Source: Membranipora membranacea
Lineage: Eukaryota > Bryozoa > Gymnolaemata > Cheilostomatida > Membraniporidae
Direction: 5' to 3'
Assembly (NCBI GenBank): GCA_914767715.1
Contig: OU612066.1
Span: forward strand, 31,782,283-31,842,282
DNA length: 60,000 bases
The translations under genes were made by a program, and so were the position numbers. The notes beneath the pieces are model-generated. The model saw only the letters and a program-made list of their open reading frames with translations, made no database searches and was not told the origin of the DNA. Positions 56,027 to 60,000 of this stretch are shown here, one piece after another (the stretch's first letter is position 1; every line of letters starts with the position of its first letter).

Positions 56027-56098
56027 CTCCGTGACAGGGAATCGAACCCTGGTCTCCCGCGTGACAGGCGGGGATACTCACCACTATACTATCATGGA
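56027..56098 (-). tRNA. tRNA-Asp (GTC) with acceptor mismatch
   Basis: It carries the same G4-to-A change as the 51076 copy (plus-strand T at 56095) and the same 5' flank for about 280 bases, so it arose by duplication of that copy or the reverse. Confidence 0.85.
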
Positions 56099-57223
56099 TT
56101 TGCTGGGCATTGTGGGAAATATAAATGGTGTGATACATTAGAACAGTTTAAACCTGATAAAGAACTGACGCCTGATTGGTCACCACCATACTATCACAGA
56201 ATGACTGTTTACGTAGAAAGAGCAATTAAACCAGAATCCCTGATAATCTTGGATTCAGGCGCTCCCATAGACAAAACATGTTTATGGTCTCTCCTGTCAA
56301 AATGGATAGATTTAAAAATTTAAATCACGAACCCAAATACAAAGTTTCCAAGGTGTCATTGGATAGTCCCTGATCTGTCTGTATCTTCATCTGCCCAGGA
56401 TATTTTGAGAAGGGCCATTGTCATGCCAGTGTTGGTATCCACCATTGCATTTTGAATTTAAAAGCCATTAATCCAGGTGGGTAATCTTTGCACACATGTG
56501 TATTAATTCAAATGCGCTGGTGTTTTAAACCAAAATATGCCTTCCCTTGCCTTGAAAACCAAAAAGCTTCCAAAAGCCGATAGCTTTGTCCTGACAGCAC
56601 AGAGAGACTCGTATCTCAGAGACTGATCCAGTGACAGACATACATGGTTATCGATCGACTAGACAACGCTCTTTAGAAAACAGTGCTAGCCGTCATGTTA
56701 AACGATCAGGAAGAGAATTGTCAATTTTTTTAGCTATTCACGGATGTTCTACATTTTTGACGATTCGATTTTGGTTTTGACTTAGGCATTTCAAGTCCAA
56801 TTTTTCAAAACCTTGAAATTAAATTCTTGGAGATCGTAGCCACCTTAGCTTTGTTTTACTTGTTTCTGGGTAGAGAGGGAAATCCACATGAGATAATTCT
56901 CCTTTAATTTAAGTCCATGGTAGTAAGGGTGTTGGCAATTTCTTTCGGTGCACGTCTTAAACATTTATGCTAGGCGTAACAGTATGAACTGTAAATTTGG
57001 TATTTCCTGTGCGGGCTCTGGGTGGCACGTGGACCAGAAAGAAAATTTTTGCTGTGAACGAAATGATGAAGGAAATGGCGACCGAACTTTTCATCTGCTT
57101 GGTTGATAATCACAGCTGTTATTTGATAGGATACCTGGTGCTGTGCGCATACCATTATAAAAATGTTAATTTTCCACAACAAACAAATGTAATCTGCCTC
57201 ATCTACTGATACAAAAGCAAGCT

Positions 57224-57295
57224 CTCCGTGACAGGGAATCGAACCCTGGTCTCCCGCGTGACAGGCGGGGATACTCACCACTATACTATCACGGA
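57224..57295 (-). tRNA. tRNA-Asp (GTC)
   Basis: It is a canonical copy identical in body to the 50356 gene. The near 3' flank (AGCTTGCTTTTG on the minus strand) is conserved, while the further flanks are not. Confidence 0.96.
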
Positions 57296-57605
57296 TTGGC
57301 TGATAGGGGAGACAAATCTAAAAATTTTGATATATTGACCTATATAAATGGTAGATTAAGTTTGACAGGTATTCCTGTAAATGTCCAATAGCTATAACAT
57401 AGCTATAAAAAAATACTCTAGCTAGATTAAAGAAATGTTTTGCGTCGTTGCAGTTAAAATGGTTCTGAAATTGAACTCTTAACTTAACGAAAAGCAACCA
57501 ATCAATATTCTACTCAATCAATACCCTTTTTACATTGAAAATAAGTCATATCAGTGCCTACCTATCTTGCCTATACCTTGACCGGTTAACAAAACCAAAA
57601 GCAGA

Positions 57606-57679
57606 CGTCCTCGGGTGGGCTTGAACCACCAACCTTTCGATTAACAGTCGAACGCGCTAACCGATTGCGCCACGAAGAC
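57606..57679 (-). tRNA. tRNA-Asn (GTT)
   Basis: This is the third minus-strand Asn copy. It shares CAAAAGCAGACGTCC at the 3' side with the 54806 gene and GGTGTGGAAAACTCCG at the other. Confidence 0.96.
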
Positions 57680-58383
57680 CTTATTTTTGCAAAGAAAGGG
57701 GTGTGGAAAACTCCGAACATACAAACTTAAATGTTTCCAAGGTAACCTCTACCAAATGATTGATTACATGATGAGCAACAAGAAGGTTGTTGCCTCCAAT
57801 ATCCAAATTATCACTTCCGCTTTTGTTTGAAAGTCTATCCTTATCAGATTTACAAAAGATGTAACAAATGTGACAGGTGTCGCCTATCCCCAGCTGATTG
57901 CTTCCAAGGCTACCACTACCATCACCATTCATGGATACTGGATCAAGGAGTTGATTAGATCAGCTACCAGATATGGGTTGGGAGGAGGGGTCTGTTTGTA
58001 AAATAGCCAATTGACAAACTGTGAATAGAGAAAATACAGAGAATGTAGACTTGAGCTAACTAACTCAGGTTATACTAACTCTGATTAGATCGATTGGATA
58101 AGCGCAACTACTCGCGCACACATCAATAGATGCTATGATTGTCCTAAACAGTCATGGTCACAACAATGGAGAGGGATTCCATTGGTCACAGCATCCTTAC
58201 AGGCGTGCTTTGCAGAGACATGAGAAAAAGATTGAAAAGTCGTTATACGACAAATAAATACTTACCACATACAGTGTCAGAATAATTCAATTTACCAGTA
58301 GAGTAGAGATGGGGTTTATTACTCGTACCAATGATGTACAGCCAATGATGGGTTTGGAATTGAAAATTAAGTTATTTTTACAC

Positions 58384-58917
58384 TGTTTCATTAATAGTCA
58401 GTTTTCTGAGCTCTGATTTAGGCCTCAATTTGGAGTTGACCTCTCTCCAGTTTGGTACTTTTAACCCACGCCGCATAGGAAAAACGTGCTGAAAAGAGGG
58501 TTATCTTGGAAACCGCTTATAATATGATAAAAATTATTTTTGACTCAGAATCTGCAACATTGAAAACTTATATGTTCATAGTTTGGGAAATAATTTTAGT
58601 ATTTGGATAGTCAATTATAGCATTTTCCGCCTGTTTTGCGGACAATTTGGCAGAATCTTTCATGAGTTTCGTCACTGAAATTAAGATTTATAAACAGTAA
58701 AGCCTCCAATGATTTGGAAACTCTGTCTCACAGGGTTTTCAATGGTGCAGACTCTGAATCAAAAATCATTTTTATCCTAACATAAGCGGTTTTCAATATA
58801 ACCCTCTTTCGGCAGGTTTTTCCTATGCGGTTTGGGTCAAAAGTACCAAACTGTAGAGAGGACAACTCCAAATTGAGGCTTAAAACAGAGCTCAGAAAAC
58901 TGACTATTAATGAAACA
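58384..58917. repeat. Large inverted repeat, arms of about 230 bp
   Basis: The outer ends TGTTTCATTAATAGTCAGTT and its complement at 58898-58917 match exactly. The arms continue imperfectly through CTGAGCTC, CAATTTGGAGTTG, TTTGGTACTTTT and CCTATGCGG to a centre near 58650. The element is non-coding and could form a long hairpin. Confidence 0.85.
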
Positions 58918-59133
58918 ATACAAGGGACAAAGCTTGGTGCTCCCCCATGTTACATTAAATGGGACTTGGATAAATCAAAGAGATAGAGACAACTAACTAG
59001 TCTTTAACTCCTTGGATAAATGCACAGTGTACTCTAACATACTCTAAACTCAACACTTCTATAGCAGCAAACCATAGTCAATAGGATATATTTCATCCAT
59101 GTCAAACACCTTGCACAAATGCAAAAGCAAGCT

Positions 59134-59205
59134 CTCCGTGACAGGGAATCGAACCCTGGTCTCCCGCATGACAGGCGGGGATACTCACCACTATACTATC
59201 ACGGA
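59134..59205 (-). tRNA. tRNA-Asp (GTC) with T at position 38
   Basis: The acceptor stem is perfect, but the anticodon loop reads CTGTCAT rather than CTGTCAC because of a plus-strand A at 59168. Position 38 is the cytosine that Dnmt2 methylates in normal tRNA-Asp. The rest is as in the canonical copies. Confidence 0.92.
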
Positions 59206-59794
59206 TTGGCTGTGTAGGGCAGACAAATCCAAAAAATTTCGGCTCATCGTAGATTAAGGCAGGGAGGGTGTGATCAAGGTAACCTTGGAAACATCTCTTG
59301 CATTCTTGATGATAACCATAAATTTTATCGCCTTGTTTATGTATTGCAGAACGAGTAGGGCATAATAAACTGGATTCATGTTTGAGAATCTGGCACAATT
59401 CAAAAACTCTGATACTAATGAGTAATGACCCCCTACAGGGAAGATTGGCTTGCTGAGACTTTGCATTCAAACAGCACAGGCAACAATCAGAAATTTGAAT
59501 GGAACCTTGTTTACTCGCAGAGTAGAGCACCAATGTGCATCTCCATGTCAGAAGTAAAAATTATAATGATACAGGGAGGATGAGCAAGACATAAAATTGA
59601 AATATGATGTGCCTAAGTATGTTGCAATGAAACAATACAAGGGACAAAGCATGTTACTCACATTAACTGGGAATTAGATGGATGCACAGCTACTCCCACA
59701 TACTCTTAGCTCAACGCTTCAACTGCAGCAAACCATAGTCAATGGGATATTTTTCATCCATGTCAAACACCTTGCACAAATGCAAAAGCAAGCT

Positions 59795-59866
59795 CTCCGT
59801 GACAGGGAATCGAACCCTGGTCTCCCGCGTGACAGGCGGGGATACTCACCACTATACTATCATGGA
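59795..59866 (-). tRNA. tRNA-Asp (GTC) with acceptor mismatch
   Basis: This is the third copy with A4 (plus-strand T at 59863). It lies in a block that repeats sequence around 58912-59140 (GAAACAATACAAGGGACAAA and CCATGTCAAACACCTTGCAC), about 660-720 bases away. Confidence 0.85.
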
Positions 59867-60000
59867 TTTGCTGGGATAAGTTGGAAATATAAATGAGGTG
59901 ATACATTAGAACAGTGTAAACACGATAAAGAACCAATGCCTGATTGGCCAGAATAATGATGAAATGCTCACGTCAACAGAATACTCCAATTTGATTGGTG

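Larger units (their letters stand above)
53528..60000 (+). other. Fibrillin intron 44 (incomplete) with tRNA array
   Basis: At least 6.5 kb of intron follows the last exon. It holds three tRNA-Asn, one tRNA-His, four complete tRNA-Asp and one expanded tRNA-Asp relic, plus a large inverted repeat at 58384-58917. Much of it is locally duplicated with the tRNA genes. No EGF or TB exon was found. Confidence 0.65.

Noticed and set aside
50330-59870. CRISPR-like regular repeats
   Set aside because: The regular repeats are 72-base tRNA-Asp genes with duplicated flanks in an animal genome, not a CRISPR array.
50593-59896. Recurrent peptide [20 protein letters not shown] and its antisense partner
   Set aside because: It is the translation of tRNA-Asp genes and their near flanks, repeated wherever the gene is repeated. 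It is not a protein family.
53528-60000. Further fibrillin exons or the gene's 3' end
   Set aside because: I searched for D-x-D/N-E-C and CCC motifs next to splice sites and found none. The gene must continue to the right.

Overview
The window is from an invertebrate animal nuclear genome. It has GT-AG introns, AT-rich non-coding DNA, eukaryotic tRNA genes with poly-T stops, a LINE fragment, hAT-type elements and a tRNA-derived SINE. I cannot name the taxon. Two protein-coding genes are supported, and they diverge from each other.

At the left edge, on the minus strand, lie the first two coding exons of a uridine phosphorylase gene (3127-3090 and 772-667). Its remainder runs off the left end. 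A 4.5 kb non-coding stretch, with one 36-bp perfect palindrome, separates it from a large plus-strand gene.

From 7588 to beyond the right end runs a fibrillin gene. I resolved 44 coding exons (7588-53527, 6199 coding bases, about 2066 residues). In order they encode: a signal peptide; the N-terminal CCPGW domain; three EGF modules; hybrid domain 1; two EGFs; TB1; a short linker; six EGFs; TB2; three EGFs; hybrid 2; one EGF; TB3; twelve EGFs; TB4; two EGFs; TB5; and six more EGFs. This is the order I know from vertebrate fibrillins, with one extra EGF before TB2. The last EGFs, TB6, TB7 and the C-terminal propeptide must lie beyond 60000. Exon borders join in frame throughout.

The most striking property is that the fibrillin introns house 27 apparently complete tRNA genes and at least three tRNA wrecks. 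The complete genes are 7 Asp, 6 Asn, 5 Glu, 4 Gly, 2 Gln, 2 His and 1 Trp, on both strands, and none lies outside the fibrillin gene. Glu genes cluster in introns 19 and 22, Asn and Trp in intron 26, and Asp and Asn on locally duplicated DNA in introns 41 and 44. Some tRNA-Asp copies are unusual: three share an acceptor-stem mismatch, one encodes T at position 38, one has lost 33 bases between short direct repeats, and one carries a sixfold 11-bp expansion of its anticodon region. The introns also hold three hAT-like elements with 8-bp target duplications, one smaller inverted-repeat element, a 5'-truncated LINE, a SINE, several long inverted repeats and many poly-G/C tracts.
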